Below, piece after piece: positions 34,420-43,701 of a DNA stretch of 64,000 nucleotides. Position 1 is the stretch's first letter. Each line of letters opens with the position of its first letter. This stretch comes from Roseovarius salinarum. Its GTDB lineage: Bacteria > Pseudomonadota > Alphaproteobacteria > Rhodobacterales > Rhodobacteraceae. A model generated the notes under the pieces. That model searched no databases, was not told where the DNA came from, and saw nothing but the letters and a program-made list of their open reading frames with translations. The stretch lies in the NCBI RefSeq assembly GCF_002834145.1, contig NZ_PHNT01000008.1, positions 62,001-126,000 on the forward strand. The letters run 5' to 3'. The position numbers and the translations under genes were made by a program.

Positions 34420-36972
34420 ATGCGCGATGCCGCCCCCCAGGCCGTCTACCTGAGCGATTACCAGCCCTACGGCTTCCTGATCGACCGGGTGGCGCTGACC
34501 TTCCGGCTCGACCCGCACGCGACGCGCGTGCGCAGCCGGATCGCCTTCCGGCCCAACCCCGAGGCACCGTCACGCGATTTCTTCCTTCATGGCGAGGGGC
34601 TCGCGTTGATCTCGGCGGCGATCGACGGCACCCCCGTCAGCCCGGAGGTGACCGAGACGGGGCTGACCTGCACCGTGCCCGACGGCCCCTTCACCTGGGA
34701 GGCCGAGGTCGAGATCGACCCGGCGGCCAACACCGCGCTGGAAGGCCTGTACATGTCCAACGGGATGTATTGCACGCAGTGCGAGGCCGAGGGCTTCCGC
34801 AAGATCACCTATTACCCCGACCGCCCCGACGTCATGGCCCCCTTCGACGTGCGCATCGAGGGCGACGCGCCGGTGATGCTGTCCAACGGCAACCCGGGCG
34901 CGCGCGGCGCGGGCTTCGCCGAATGGCACGACCCGTGGCCCAAACCGTCCTACCTGTTCGCGCTCGTCGCCGGTGAACTGGTCAACCACCCGGACAGTTT
35001 CACGACACGTTCGGGCCGGCCGGTGGAGCTCAACGTCTGGGTGCGCCCGGGCGACGAGGGCAAATGCGCCTTCGCGATGGAATCGCTGAAAAGGGCGATG
35101 GCCTGGGACGAGCGGACATACGGCCGCGAATACGATCTCGACGTGTTCAACATCGTCGCCGTCGACGATTTCAACATGGGCGCGATGGAGAACAAGGGCC
35201 TCAACATCTTCAACTCGGCCGCCGTGCTGGCGAGCCCGGAGACGGCGACCGACGCCAACTTCGAGCGGATCGAGGGCATCATCGCGCACGAGTATTTCCA
35301 CAACTGGACGGGCAACCGCATCACCTGCCGCGACTGGTTCCAGCTGTGCCTGAAGGAAGGGCTGACCGTCTTCCGCGACCAGCAGTTCACCGCCGACCAG
35401 CGCAGCGCGCCGGTCAAGCGCATCGGCGACGTGGTCGCCCTGCGCGCGCGGCAGTTCCGCGAGGATGCCGGCCCGCTCGCCCACCCGGTGCGGCCCGAAA
35501 GCTTCGTCGAGATCAACAACTTCTACACCGCGACCGTCTACGAGAAGGGCGCCGAGGTGATCGGCATGCTCAAGCGGCTGGTGGGCGACGACGCATACGG
35601 CCGCGCGCTCGACCTCTACTTCGACCGCCACGACGGCGACGCTGCCACGATCGAGGACTGGCTGACGGTCTTCGAGGATGTCACCGGGCGGGATCTGGCC
35701 CAGTTCAAGCTGTGGTACCAGGAGGCCGGCACGCCCCGCCTGCGCGTGACCGAGGATTACGCCGACGGCACCTACACCCTGCATTTCACACAGCACACGC
35801 CGCCCACGCCGGGCCAGCCCGAGAAGCTGCCGCGCGTGATCCCCGTGGCCGTGGGGCTGCTTGGCCCGAACGGGGACGAGGTGCAGGAAACGGTGATCTG
35901 CGAGGTGACCGAGGCCCGGCAGAGTTTCACGTTCGACGGGCTTTCGGGCAGGCCGGTGCCGTCGATCCTGCGCGATTTCTCGGCCCCCGTGATCGTGGAG
36001 CGCGACACCGACAACGCAGAACGCGCCTTCCTGCTGGCGCATGACACCGACCCGTTCAACAAGTGGGAAGCGGGCCGCGCGCTGGCGCGCGAGGCGCTCG
36101 TCGCGATGATCCTCGACGACGCGGCGCCCGATCCCGCGTACCTCGACGCGGTGGCGGCGATGGCGCGCGACGACAGCCTCGACCCGGCGTTCCGGGCGCT
36201 GGCGCTCGACCTGCCGGGGCAGGACGACCTGGCGCAGACGATCCACACCCGCGGCCACACGCCCAACCCGGACGCGATCTGGGCCGCGCTGGAGGCCCTG
36301 CGCGATGCGCGCGCCGCCCGGATGGAGGAGCTGGCGCACGAGCTGTTCGCGGCGCACCAGGTGACCGCCCCCTACCGCCCGGACGCGGCGCAATCGGGCG
36401 CCCGCGCGCTGGCCAACGCGGCGCTGGCCATGATCACGCGGCGCGATGGCGGCGCGGCAGCGCAGGCGCAATTCGAACAGGCCACCAACATGACGCTGCA
36501 ACTGGCGGGGCTGGCCAACCTGCTGCGCGCAGGCCGGGGCGACGCAGCGGCGCGCGCCTTCTACGACCAGTGGCGCGACGACCGGCTGGTGATCGACAAG
36601 TGGTTCTCGCTCCAGGTCGTGCAGGCCGATCCCGAGGACACCGCGGACATTGCCCGGCGCCTTACCGAACACCCTGATTTCGAAATGAAAAATCCCAACC
36701 GCTTCCGTGCGGTCCTGGGCGCGCTGTCGATGTCGCAGGCCGGGTTCCACCACGCCTCGGGCAAGGGATACACGCTGCTGGCCGACTGGCTGATCCGCCT
36801 CGACCCAGTGAACCCGCAGACCACGGCACGGCTGTGCACGGCCTTCGAGACATGGCGGCGTTTCGACGGCAACCGCCAGGCCCTGATCCGCCGGGAACTG
36901 GAGCGTATCCGGGCCACCGACGGGCTCAGCCGCGACACGACCGAGATGATCGACCGCATCCTTGCGGCGTGA
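34420..36972 (+). CDS. pepN: Aminopeptidase N
   Basis: An 850-residue M1 zinc metallopeptidase that removes N-terminal residues from cytoplasmic peptides. The exopeptidase motif GAMEN is present (MGAMENKGLNIFNS), followed by the zinc site HEYFHNWTGNRITCRDW (HExxH) and the third ligand Glu in LKEGLTVFRDQQF. The N-terminal beta domain, catalytic domain, DUF3458-type domain and C-terminal helical domain follow in the usual order and length. The start ATG 34420 has AGGAGG seven bases upstream. It is monocistronic. Confidence 0.97.
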   Translation: MRDAAPQAVYLSDYQPYGFLIDRVALTFRLDPHATRVRSRIAFRPNPEAPSRDFFLHGEGLALISAAIDGTPVSPEVTETGLTCTVPDGPFTWEAEVEIDPAANTALEGLYMSNGMYCTQCEAEGFRKITYYPDRPDVMAPFDVRIEGDAPVMLSNGNPGARGAGFAEWHDPWPKPSYLFALVAGELVNHPDSFTTRSGRPVELNVWVRPGDEGKCAFAMESLKRAMAWDERTYGREYDLDVFNIVAVDDFNMGAMENKGLNIFNSAAVLASPETATDANFERIEGIIAHEYFHNWTGNRITCRDWFQLCLKEGLTVFRDQQFTADQRSAPVKRIGDVVALRARQFREDAGPLAHPVRPESFVEINNFYTATVYEKGAEVIGMLKRLVGDDAYGRALDLYFDRHDGDAATIEDWLTVFEDVTGRDLAQFKLWYQEAGTPRLRVTEDYADGTYTLHFTQHTPPTPGQPEKLPRVIPVAVGLLGPNGDEVQETVICEVTEARQSFTFDGLSGRPVPSILRDFSAPVIVERDTDNAERAFLLAHDTDPFNKWEAGRALAREALVAMILDDAAPDPAYLDAVAAMARDDSLDPAFRALALDLPGQDDLAQTIHTRGHTPNPDAIWAALEALRDARAARMEELAHELFAAHQVTAPYRPDAAQSGARALANAALAMITRRDGGAAAQAQFEQATNMTLQLAGLANLLRAGRGDAAARAFYDQWRDDRLVIDKWFSLQVVQADPEDTADIARRLTEHPDFEMKNPNRFRAVLGALSMSQAGFHHASGKGYTLLADWLIRLDPVNPQTTARLCTAFETWRRFDGNRQALIRRELERIRATDGLSRDTTEMIDRILAA

Positions 36973-37083
36973 TCCAGCCGGGGCCTTCCGCGGCGCGCGG
37001 ATTCCCCACCAAGTTCCAACTGATGCCACGTTTGTGCCCGAAATCGTCGGCAGCTTTGCCGTGAACGAGTTTCCGGGTATCCC

Positions 37084-38346
37084 ATGTCACTTCTCAAACG
37101 CCTCGGCCAATCGCTGAACCGGCGACGGATCGCGGACCACCTCAATCCCGAGCCCGACGACGGAAGCGAGACACGCCCCTTCCGCATCCGCCGGGAGGAG
37201 CTGGCGGAGCGTATCCTGCTGCCGATGATGCGGGTGACCGACGAGCAGACGGCACGCGCGGAACACAGGGACAAGGGGCAGCACCTGGCCCGGCAGGAAT
37301 TGTGGTCGGACCTGTCGCGCCTGATCCGACAGGCCGACCGCGACAGGGTGGGCACGCCGGGCGGCGAATCCGCGGCCCTGCTCATGGCCGGCGGCGCGCG
37401 GGAGGATGTCGTCGCGGTGGCCGAGCACCGGGTGATCGACGGAGCCGCGCCGGACGATGCGGGGATCGAGGCACTCGAATCGGTGCTCGGGGAGATGCCG
37501 AACGACTACCCGTGCGCGCTGATCGTCGCGATGGCGCATCTCGACATCGCGGGCGCATGGCAGTCCGCGCAGGAGGCCACCGCCCAGACCGCCCGGGACC
37601 GCGTCGCGCATCACATGGATCGGGCAGAGGATGTCCTGCAACCCTTCGACGCGGTGGCGCTGGACGCGCCGTCACTGGCCGCCGCGCAGTGCCGGATCGC
37701 CGCGGGCGGGCCCGACCCGTGCGAGCACCTCGCCGACGCGTTCGAGGACCTGATCGACCTCGACCCGGCGAGCCCGCGGCACATGCGTGAGCTGGGTCTT
37801 CACCTGATGCCGTCGCGATACGGCACCGCCGATACGCTGGAACGCGAGGCGCGACGCACCGCCGCGCGGACCGGCGATGTCTGGGGGGCGGGGGCGTACG
37901 CGTGGGTCTACCGCGACGCGCTGGTGCAGGAGCCGGCGATGCTGGCCACGCTGGATCCCGCCTTCTTCATCGACGGGCTGCACGATATCCTGCGGCACCG
38001 CCCCGACCAGCACGTCGCCAACGATCTCGCGGCCTTCTGCGCGATCTCGATGGCGCCCGGCGGCCCCGCCGCCGGACACGGTGCCCGCGAAGCCGCGCGC
38101 CGCCGGCTGCATCATTGCCTGGGCTGGATCCTCGAACGGCACCTGCACGAACTTCACCCGCTGATCTGGTCGCAGGCGCTGCTGTGCCCGGGCCAGACCA
38201 CGCCACTGCCGTCGCGCCGCGCCTTCATCGACCGCGGGCACGACACCGCGCTGCAGGTGATCGCGCGCCACTACTCCGAGGAAATCGCCGGCGGCAAGCG
38301 CATCGCGTTCTCGCCGGGCGGCATGTACCAGCTGGGCGCGTCCTGA
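37084..38346 (+). CDS. Unrecognised 420-residue protein
   Basis: I do not recognise this protein. It has a basic N-terminal helix (MSLLKRLGQSLNRRRIADHL), an acidic loop, and then a nearly all-alpha body rich in Ala, Asp and Arg. There is no signal peptide and no long membrane helix. Helical pairs such as LIVAMAHLDIAGAWQSAQEA and MRELGLHLMPSRYGTADTL look like tetratricopeptide-like alpha solenoid repeats. There are several His-rich stretches (HDILRHRPDQHVAND; RRRLHHCLGWILERHLHELH). It lies between pepN and gatB on the same strand with 111- and 86-bp gaps. Codon use matches neighbours, so it is a real gene; conserved hypothetical proteins of this kind occur in Rhodobacterales. Confidence 0.8.
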   Translation: MSLLKRLGQSLNRRRIADHLNPEPDDGSETRPFRIRREELAERILLPMMRVTDEQTARAEHRDKGQHLARQELWSDLSRLIRQADRDRVGTPGGESAALLMAGGAREDVVAVAEHRVIDGAAPDDAGIEALESVLGEMPNDYPCALIVAMAHLDIAGAWQSAQEATAQTARDRVAHHMDRAEDVLQPFDAVALDAPSLAAAQCRIAAGGPDPCEHLADAFEDLIDLDPASPRHMRELGLHLMPSRYGTADTLEREARRTAARTGDVWGAGAYAWVYRDALVQEPAMLATLDPAFFIDGLHDILRHRPDQHVANDLAAFCAISMAPGGPAAGHGAREAARRRLHHCLGWILERHLHELHPLIWSQALLCPGQTTPLPSRRAFIDRGHDTALQVIARHYSEEIAGGKRIAFSPGGMYQLGAS

Positions 38347-38432
38347 CGCGCCGGCCGGGCGTCCGGCCGCCCCTTGCCCCCTCGCGCGCGCTGTCCTAGA
38401 AGGCGGTCCACGCGAGAGGGGACACCGATGCC

Positions 38433-39947
38433 ATGCTGGATCTGACCTACGAGCCGCCCAAGCCCAAGGTGATCGCCGGGGCCAGGCACGACTGGGAACT
38501 GGTGATCGGGATGGAGGTGCACGCGCAGGTCTCCTCGCGCGCCAAGCTGTTTTCCGGGGCCTCCACCGAGTTCGGGGCCGAACCGAACTCCAACGTCTCC
38601 TTCGTGGATGCCGCCATGCCGGGCATGCTGCCGGTCATCAACGAATTCTGCGTCGAACAGGCGGTGCGGACCGGCCTGGGGCTGAATGCGCGCATCAACC
38701 TGGTCAGCGCCTTCGACCGCAAGAACTATTTCTACCCCGACCTGCCGCAGGGCTACCAGATCAGCCAGCTTTATCACCCGCTGGTGGGCGAGGGCGAGAT
38801 CCTGGTGGACATGGAACCGGGCGTGGCACGCACCGTCCGGATCGAGCGCATCCACATGGAACAGGATGCCGGCAAGTCGATCCACGACATGGACCCCGAG
38901 ATGTCCTTCGTCGATCTCAACCGCACGGGCATCGCGTTGATGGAGATCGTCTCCCGCCCCGACATCCGCGGCCCCGAAGAGGCCGCGGCCTATGTCGCCA
39001 AGCTGCGCCAGATCCTGCGCTACCTCGGTACCTGCGAGGGCAACATGCAGTCGGGCAACCTGCGCGCCGACGTCAACGTCTCGGTCTGCCGGCCCGGCGC
39101 CTACGAGCGCTTCATCGAGACCGGCGACCCCGGCCACCTGGGCACGCGCTGCGAGATCAAGAACATGAACTCCATGCGCTTCATCCAGCAGGCCATCGAT
39201 CACGAGGCGCGCCGCCAGATCGCGATCGTGGAGGCCGGCGGCACCGTGGAGCAGGAGACGCGCCTCTACGACCCCGACAAGGGCGAGACGCGCTCGATGC
39301 GCACCAAGGAAGAGGCGCACGACTACCGCTACTTCCCAGACCCCGACCTGCTGCCGCTGGAGCTTGAACAGGACTGGGTGGACAGCATCCGCGACAGCCT
39401 GCCCGAGCTGCCCGACGCCAAGAAGGCGCGGTTCGTCAATGATTTCGGCCTGTCGGAATACGACGCGGGCGTGCTGACCGCCGAGGTCGAGGCCGCCGCC
39501 TATTTCGAAGCCGCGCGCGGCGACAACGACGGCAAGCTGACGGCCAACTGGGTGATCAACGAGCTGTTCGGCCGGCTGAAGAAGGACGATGACACCCCGA
39601 TCACCCGAAGCCCCGTCAGCCCGGAGCAATTGGGCAAGATCGTTGCGCTGATCCAGTCCGAGGCGATCAGCGGCAAGATCGCCAAGGACCTGTTCGAGAT
39701 CGTCTACACCGAGGGCGGCGATCCCGAGCGGATCGTCGAGGAGCGCGGCATGAAGCAGGTCACGGACACCGCCGCCATCGAGGAGGCGGTGGACCGCATC
39801 ATCGCCGAGAACCCCGAGCAGGTCGAGAAGGCGCGCGAGAAACCCAAGCTCGCCGGCTGGTTCGTCGGCCAGGTGATGAAGGCCACCGGCGGCAAGGCCA
39901 ACCCCAAGGCCGTCAACCAGATCGTGCAGGACAAGCTGGGGCTGTGA
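38433..39947 (+). CDS. gatB: Asp-tRNA(Asn)/Glu-tRNA(Gln) amidotransferase subunit B
   Basis: A 504-residue subunit of GatCAB, which converts misacylated Glu-tRNA(Gln) or Asp-tRNA(Asn) to the correct form. It begins with [20 protein letters not shown], shows [18 protein letters not shown], the tRNA-binding region [19 protein letters not shown] and [26 protein letters not shown]. The C-terminal YqeY-like tail domain ends with [18 protein letters not shown]. Subunits A and C are not in the window. It is followed immediately by a small membrane-protein gene, whose GTG/ATG starts overlap or abut the gatB stop. Confidence 0.97.
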   Translation: MLDLTYEPPKPKVIAGARHDWELVIGMEVHAQVSSRAKLFSGASTEFGAEPNSNVSFVDAAMPGMLPVINEFCVEQAVRTGLGLNARINLVSAFDRKNYFYPDLPQGYQISQLYHPLVGEGEILVDMEPGVARTVRIERIHMEQDAGKSIHDMDPEMSFVDLNRTGIALMEIVSRPDIRGPEEAAAYVAKLRQILRYLGTCEGNMQSGNLRADVNVSVCRPGAYERFIETGDPGHLGTRCEIKNMNSMRFIQQAIDHEARRQIAIVEAGGTVEQETRLYDPDKGETRSMRTKEEAHDYRYFPDPDLLPLELEQDWVDSIRDSLPELPDAKKARFVNDFGLSEYDAGVLTAEVEAAAYFEAARGDNDGKLTANWVINELFGRLKKDDDTPITRSPVSPEQLGKIVALIQSEAISGKIAKDLFEIVYTEGGDPERIVEERGMKQVTDTAAIEEAVDRIIAENPEQVEKAREKPKLAGWFVGQVMKATGGKANPKAVNQIVQDKLGL

Positions 39948-39952
39948 ACGCG

Positions 39953-40357
39953 ATGGCGGATCAGGCGCTGTTGATCGTGCATTACCTCGCCCTCGCCGTG
40001 GGCCTCGGCGGCGGAATCGCCGCCGGCGTGGTCGCCCATGTGGCCGGCCCGAAGGACCCGGCGCTGGCCGGGGCGGTGCAGGTGCGGCTGGCGCGCTTCG
40101 GCTTCCTGGCGCTGATCGTGCTTTGGCTGACGGGCTCGGCGATGCTGGCGGGCGGCCCGGGCGCGGCCGCCCTGCCCGTCTGGTTCTGGGTCAAGATGGC
40201 CGCGGTGGTCGTGCTGACCGGCGCCGCGGTCTGGATGCAGATCGCCATCAAGAAGCTCGAACCCGCGCAACGCGCCGCCCGCGCGAAGGTGCTGCGCCCG
40301 GTGATGAACGCGGCCGCCACCCTCGCGGTGGTGTTCGCCGTGCTGGCCTTCGGCTGA
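39953..40357 (+). CDS. Four-helix integral membrane protein
   Basis: A 134-residue membrane protein with four hydrophobic segments: LLIVHYLALAVGLGGGIAAG, LARFGFLALIVLWLTGSAML, VWFWVKMAAVVVLTGAAVWM and NAAATLAVVFAVLAFG. His near the first helix (IVHYLALAVGL) and the shape recall small CopD-like or DUF-type haem/copper membrane proteins, but I cannot assign it. Start ATG 39953 is preferred; a GTG at 39944 overlaps the gatB stop and would add three residues. It is co-directional with gatB and a thioesterase gene and probably in one operon. Confidence 0.75.
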   Translation: MADQALLIVHYLALAVGLGGGIAAGVVAHVAGPKDPALAGAVQVRLARFGFLALIVLWLTGSAMLAGGPGAAALPVWFWVKMAAVVVLTGAAVWMQIAIKKLEPAQRAARAKVLRPVMNAAATLAVVFAVLAFG

Positions 40358-40384
40358 GCCCGCCGCGCGGAAAGGGAACCCGAG

Positions 40385-40861
40385 ATGCCCGAGCCTTTCA
40401 TGTCCTCGCTTCTTGAGCTCGAGGACGCGTGGATCGATTACAACGGCCACCTGAACATGGGCTATTACACGGTGCTGTTCGACCGCGCCGCCGACGAGGC
40501 GTTCGAGGAACTGGGCTTCGGCCCGGCCTACCGCGCGGCCACGAACCACACCACGTTCTCGGCCGAGTTCCACATCCGCTACCTGCGCGAGATCAAGCCG
40601 GGGGACCGGGTGCGGGCCTCGTTCCAGCTGATCGACTGGGACGCCAAGCGCTTCCACGCCTTCCAGCAGATGTACCACGAGGACGGATGGCTGGCCGCCA
40701 CCGGCGAGGGTCTGACGCTGCACGTGGACCTGTCCGGCCCGCGCGTGGTGCCGATGCCCGAGAACATCCGCGCGCGCGTCGAAACGATGGGACAGGCCCA
40801 CGCCGCCCTGCCCCGGCCCGAGGGGTTGGGCAGCACGATCGGCATTCGCCGCAAGGGCTGA
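40385..40861 (+). CDS. Thioesterase family protein (hotdog fold)
   Basis: A 158-residue hotdog-fold acyl-CoA thioesterase of the 4-hydroxybenzoyl-CoA thioesterase superfamily. The active-site stretch WIDYNGHLNMGYYTVLFDRA has the conserved Asp/Asn-His pattern, followed by EFHIRYLREIKPGDRV and LHVDL. It resembles the thioesterase linked to carnitine 3-dehydrogenase (betainyl-CoA thioesterase), but no carnitine gene is adjacent here, so I leave the substrate open. Length is normal. It lies 27 bases after the small membrane protein. Confidence 0.9.
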   Translation: MPEPFMSSLLELEDAWIDYNGHLNMGYYTVLFDRAADEAFEELGFGPAYRAATNHTTFSAEFHIRYLREIKPGDRVRASFQLIDWDAKRFHAFQQMYHEDGWLAATGEGLTLHVDLSGPRVVPMPENIRARVETMGQAHAALPRPEGLGSTIGIRRKG

Positions 40862-40940
40862 CCGTGGCGGGGCTTTGCGCGGGCGAGCGCAGACGCTAGG
40901 ATGCGGCGGCCACACCACCCAGCACACCGGACACCCCCGC

Positions 40941-41450
40941 ATGGCAGATTACGAATACAGGGTTCTTCCCGCCCCCGAGAAACCGCGCAAGATGCCGGGC
41001 GTGAAAGGCAACGGAGAGCGTTTCGCGCGCTCGCTGCAGGAACTGATGAACGAGATGGGCGCCGACGGCTGGGAATACCAGCGCGCCGACATCCTGCCAT
41101 GCAGCGAACGCCATGGGATCACCGGCAGCCACACCGTCTATCGCAGCGTGCTGGTATTCCGCCGTCCGCGCGACGCGCAGGGGGGGCCGGCCGTCACCCT
41201 GCCCGGGGCCACGGCAGAGCACGACCCGGCGGTGCCGCCGCTGGAGGTTCCGCCGCCCGATCCGTCGCAGACCGAGTCCGCGCCGCGGGCGGAGCCCCTC
41301 ACCAGCACCGCCACGCAGGACGCCCCGCAGGACGCCGGCGACACGACCCCGGAAACCGGGGACACGGCCGCGGATGCCGGGGACAACGCCCCGGATGCGG
41401 GGGACGAAACGGCGGAAACGCCGTCCGGCGAAGACCCGTCGCGGGGCTGA
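40941..41450 (+). CDS. DUF4177 domain protein with acidic repetitive tail
   Basis: A 169-residue protein. Residues 1-75 (YEYRVLPAPEKPRK ... DGWEYQRADILPC ... YRSVLVFRRP) match the DUF4177 domain, a small cytoplasmic fold of unknown function. The rest is a low-complexity acidic tail of Asp, Glu, Pro, Ala and Thr with imperfect repeats of DAGDxAPE-type units (residues about 130-160). The tail is probably disordered. The stop codon abuts the convergent bolA stop without overlap (41450/41451). Start MADYEYR is chosen as the first Met of the domain. Confidence 0.82.
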   Translation: MADYEYRVLPAPEKPRKMPGVKGNGERFARSLQELMNEMGADGWEYQRADILPCSERHGITGSHTVYRSVLVFRRPRDAQGGPAVTLPGATAEHDPAVPPLEVPPPDPSQTESAPRAEPLTSTATQDAPQDAGDTTPETGDTAADAGDNAPDAGDETAETPSGEDPSRG

Positions 41451-41708
41451 TCAGCCGTCGAGGTCGAGCGCGAGCGCGTGCAGCCGCCCCAGCAGATCCG
41501 GCCCGAGCGCGGCATGCACCGCCCGGTGACGTTCGAGCCGGGACTTCTGCGCGAGCTCGGGCGCGCGCAGGCGGACACGAAAGTGCGACTCTCCGCCCTC
41601 GCGGTAGCCGGAATGGCCGCGGTGCGCTTCGCTTTCATCAATGATTTCAATATCATGCACGGTGAACGCCTGCTCCAGCGCCGTGCGGATTTCCGCCGCC
41701 ACACCCAT
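41451..41708 (-). CDS. BolA family protein
   Basis: An 85-residue protein with the BolA/IbaG fold: AEIRTALEQAFTVHDIEIIDES, then HRGHSGYREGGESHFRVRL and RLERHRAVHAALG. The invariant His and the GHSGYREGGESHFRV-type glycine loop are intact. BolA proteins work with monothiol glutaredoxins on Fe-S cluster handling. It is convergent with the DUF4177 gene (stops abut) and divergent from the J-domain gene across 75 bases. Family is certain; whether this is BolA or IbaG type is not. Confidence 0.95.
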   Translation of the reverse strand: MGVAAEIRTALEQAFTVHDIEIIDESEAHRGHSGYREGGESHFRVRLRAPELAQKSRLERHRAVHAALGPDLLGRLHALALDLDG

Positions 41709-41783
41709 GGTTTTTTGCCACGCCCCCCTTCATTTTGCCGCCAATTAGCCTAAACTCCCGGCTCCGAGTCGAAAAGGTGCCGC

Positions 41784-42407
41784 ATGTCCAAGACAGATCC
41801 ATTCGGTTTCGATATGTCCGTGTCTTCCGCGAAGAAGAAGAACCCGCGCGGCCGGCGCGGGATGTCGGGGGCGTCCGAGACGTCCACGCGCGTCTGCGAA
41901 CACGAGGGCTGCAACGAACCCGGCCTCTACCGCGCGCCCAAGGCGCCGGACGTACTCGACGATTTCTACTGGTTCTGCAAGGAACACGTGCGCGAGTACA
42001 ACAACAAGTGGAACTTCTTCGACGGCACGACCGAGGCCGAGCTGAACGCCCAGATGTCCAAGGACAAGGTATGGGAGCGGGGCACGAAGAAGCTCAACGA
42101 CCCCGAACAGCGCGCCTGGGCGCGGCTGGGTATCGAGGATCCGCACCAGGTGCTGGGCCAGAACGCCACCCGCAATCCCGGCAAGCAGGTGACCGGCACC
42201 CGCAAGCTGCCCCCGACCGAGCGGCAGGCGATCGAGATCCTCGAAGCCGAGGACAACTGGAGCAAGGCGGAGGTGCGCAAGGCCTACAAGGCGCTCATCA
42301 AGGTGCTGCACCCCGACATGAACGGCGGCGACCGCAGCCAGGAAGAGCAGCTGCAAAAGGTCATGTGGGCCTGGGAGCAGATCAAGGGCAGCCGCAACTT
42401 CAAGTAG
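41784..42407 (+). CDS. J-domain (DnaJ-like) protein
   Basis: A 207-residue protein with a C-terminal J domain (about 138-204): AIEILEAEDNWSKAEVRKAY, then the intact HPD (LIKVLHPDMNGGDRS), which stimulates DnaK-type ATPases. The N-terminal part is basic (KKKNPRGRRGMSG) and holds a Cys/His stretch CEHEGCNEPGLYRAP ... FCKEHVREYN that may be a small metal site. In Rhodobacterales this type of gene is commonly found next to cobS. Here the stress module at 42581-45617 lies between it and cobS. Confidence 0.92.
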   Translation: MSKTDPFGFDMSVSSAKKKNPRGRRGMSGASETSTRVCEHEGCNEPGLYRAPKAPDVLDDFYWFCKEHVREYNNKWNFFDGTTEAELNAQMSKDKVWERGTKKLNDPEQRAWARLGIEDPHQVLGQNATRNPGKQVTGTRKLPPTERQAIEILEAEDNWSKAEVRKAYKALIKVLHPDMNGGDRSQEEQLQKVMWAWEQIKGSRNFK

Positions 42408-42460
42408 GGCAACGCCGGCACGGGGCCGCTGCCCCCGTCACCCTACAGGCAACTTGCGCG

Positions 42461-42483
42461 GGATATTTCGGGCAAGAGGAAAC
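42461..42483 (-). repeat. Partial copy of the dispersed repeat, reverse orientation
   Basis: GGATATTTCGGGCAAGAGGA, the reverse complement of the first half of the repeat seen at 14127 and 54285. The GC-rich hairpin half is poorly kept here. It lies in the 173-bp convergent gap between the J-domain gene and the OsmC gene. Confidence 0.4.
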
Positions 42484-42580
42484 AGGGGGGTGTGCGGCCC
42501 CGGGAGACTGCGGTGCCGGTCGCGGCGCCAGAACGGATCCTGCCCGGTTAAGCGGCCCCCGGGGCGCGGTGGGGGCAAGG

Positions 42581-43003
42581 TCACTCCAGCCTGGCATCCA
42601 TGGTGATCTCGGCGTTCACCAGCTTCGAGATCGGGCATCCCTTCTTGGCATCCTGCGCCGCTTGCTGGAAGGTTCCACCGTCGGCGTCCGGGACCTTGGC
42701 CGTGACGTCGAGGTGGATGGCCGTGACGGCAAATCCGCCGTCGCGGTTTTCGAGCGTCACGTCGGCGCGGGTTTCGATCCGGTCGGGCACGAGCTGGCGT
42801 TCACCGAGCATCATAGACAGCGCCATCGAGAAACAGCCCGCGTGGGCCGCACCGATCAGTTCCTCCGGGTTGCTGCCCTGCGAATCCTCGAAGCGGCTGC
42901 CGAAACCATAGGCCACGTCCCTCAGGGCTCCGCTTTCGGTGGAGACGCGGCCCGTGCCGGTCCGCAGATCCCCGCTCCATTCGGCCGTTCCACGACGTTT
43001 CAT
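42581..43003 (-). CDS. osmC: OsmC family peroxiredoxin-like protein
   Basis: A 140-residue peroxidase that reduces organic hydroperoxides with a thiol mechanism. The catalytic Cys57 lies in AAHAGCFSMALSMML and the second Cys123 in KKGCPISKLVNAEI, with Glu48 in NPEELIGAAH nearby. The N-terminal GTAEWSGDLRTGTGRV beta strand is typical. The start ATG 43003 has GGAGG upstream (GAAGGAGGCATCG). It is the last gene of the minus-strand run sigma-anti-sigma-fasciclin-msrB-osmC, but two strong hairpins separate it from msrB. Confidence 0.93.
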   Translation of the reverse strand: MKRRGTAEWSGDLRTGTGRVSTESGALRDVAYGFGSRFEDSQGSNPEELIGAAHAGCFSMALSMMLGERQLVPDRIETRADVTLENRDGGFAVTAIHLDVTAKVPDADGGTFQQAAQDAKKGCPISKLVNAEITMDARLE

Positions 43004-43023
43004 CGATGCCTCCTTCGTCACAA

Positions 43024-43076
43024 GTGGGCGTTGCGCCCACCCTGACACGCGTCCCGCCCCCTCTTTCAAGGGGGCG
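43024..43076. repeat. Two tandem hairpins between msrB and osmC
   Basis: GTGGGCG-TTG-CGCCCAC (43024-43040) and CGCCCCCT-CTTTCA-AGGGGGCG (43055-43076), both perfect. They lie between the msrB stop and the osmC start. No T-tract follows, so they may attenuate or shield mRNA rather than act as a classical terminator. Confidence 0.55.
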
Positions 43077-43120
43077 CGCGATCCGCTTGGTCAGGCCCGG
43101 CGGGACGTCGCCCGGCGTGC

Positions 43121-43612
43121 TCAGGCCGGTTTGAACACCAGCGCCACACCGTTGATGCAGTGGCGCTTGCCGGTCGGCTCGGGGCCGTCGTCGAAGATGT
43201 GGCCCATGTGGCTGCCGCAGCGGCTGCAGTGGCATTCGGTGCGCGTGTAGAACAGCTTGCGATCGGGCTTCGTGCCGATGGCGCCGTCCAGCGCCTTGTA
43301 GAAGCTCGGCCATCCGGTTCCGCTGTCGAACTTGTGTTTCGACGAATACAGCGCCTGGTCACAACCCTTGCAGTGATAGAGGCCGGGCTCGTAGAGCTTG
43401 TCGAGGGGCGACGAGAAGGCGGCTTCTGTGCCCTCCTCGCGCATCACGCGGTATTCGAGGTCCGTCAACATGGCGCGCCACTCGGCCTCGGTGCGGGTCA
43501 CTTCGAACTCACCCGCGGCCGCAGCGGCCGGCCGGGGGTTCATGGCCCGCACGGCGACCGGGATCATGCCGCTTGCGACAAGCGCGCCGGTCACGAAATT
43601 GCGGCGTTTCAT
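43121..43612 (-). CDS. msrB: Tat-exported peptide-methionine (R)-S-oxide reductase
   Basis: A 163-residue MsrB that repairs oxidised methionine. The N terminus has a twin-arginine signal MKRRNFVTGALVASGM, so it acts in the periplasm, unlike the common cytoplasmic MsrB. The zinc cysteines are present as CKGC (81-84) and CSRC (129-132), and the catalytic Cys152 lies in RHCINGVALVF. The substrate site shows SGTGWPSFY and GHIFDDGPEPTG. It follows the fasciclin gene by 89 bases. Together with OsmC it suggests an envelope oxidative-damage response. Confidence 0.95.
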   Translation of the reverse strand: MKRRNFVTGALVASGMIPVAVRAMNPRPAAAAAGEFEVTRTEAEWRAMLTDLEYRVMREEGTEAAFSSPLDKLYEPGLYHCKGCDQALYSSKHKFDSGTGWPSFYKALDGAIGTKPDRKLFYTRTECHCSRCGSHMGHIFDDGPEPTGKRHCINGVALVFKPA

Positions 43613-43701
43613 GGTGGCTCCTTTCGGTCAATGTCTTGCGATCAGGATGGGGTGTGGGGACCGGGGCGGCAAGGCCCCGGCCCCGCACAATTCGGTGAGC
43701 G

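Noticed and set aside
41709..41725. Run of T residues near the bolA start as a terminator
   Set aside because: No stem precedes it on either strand.
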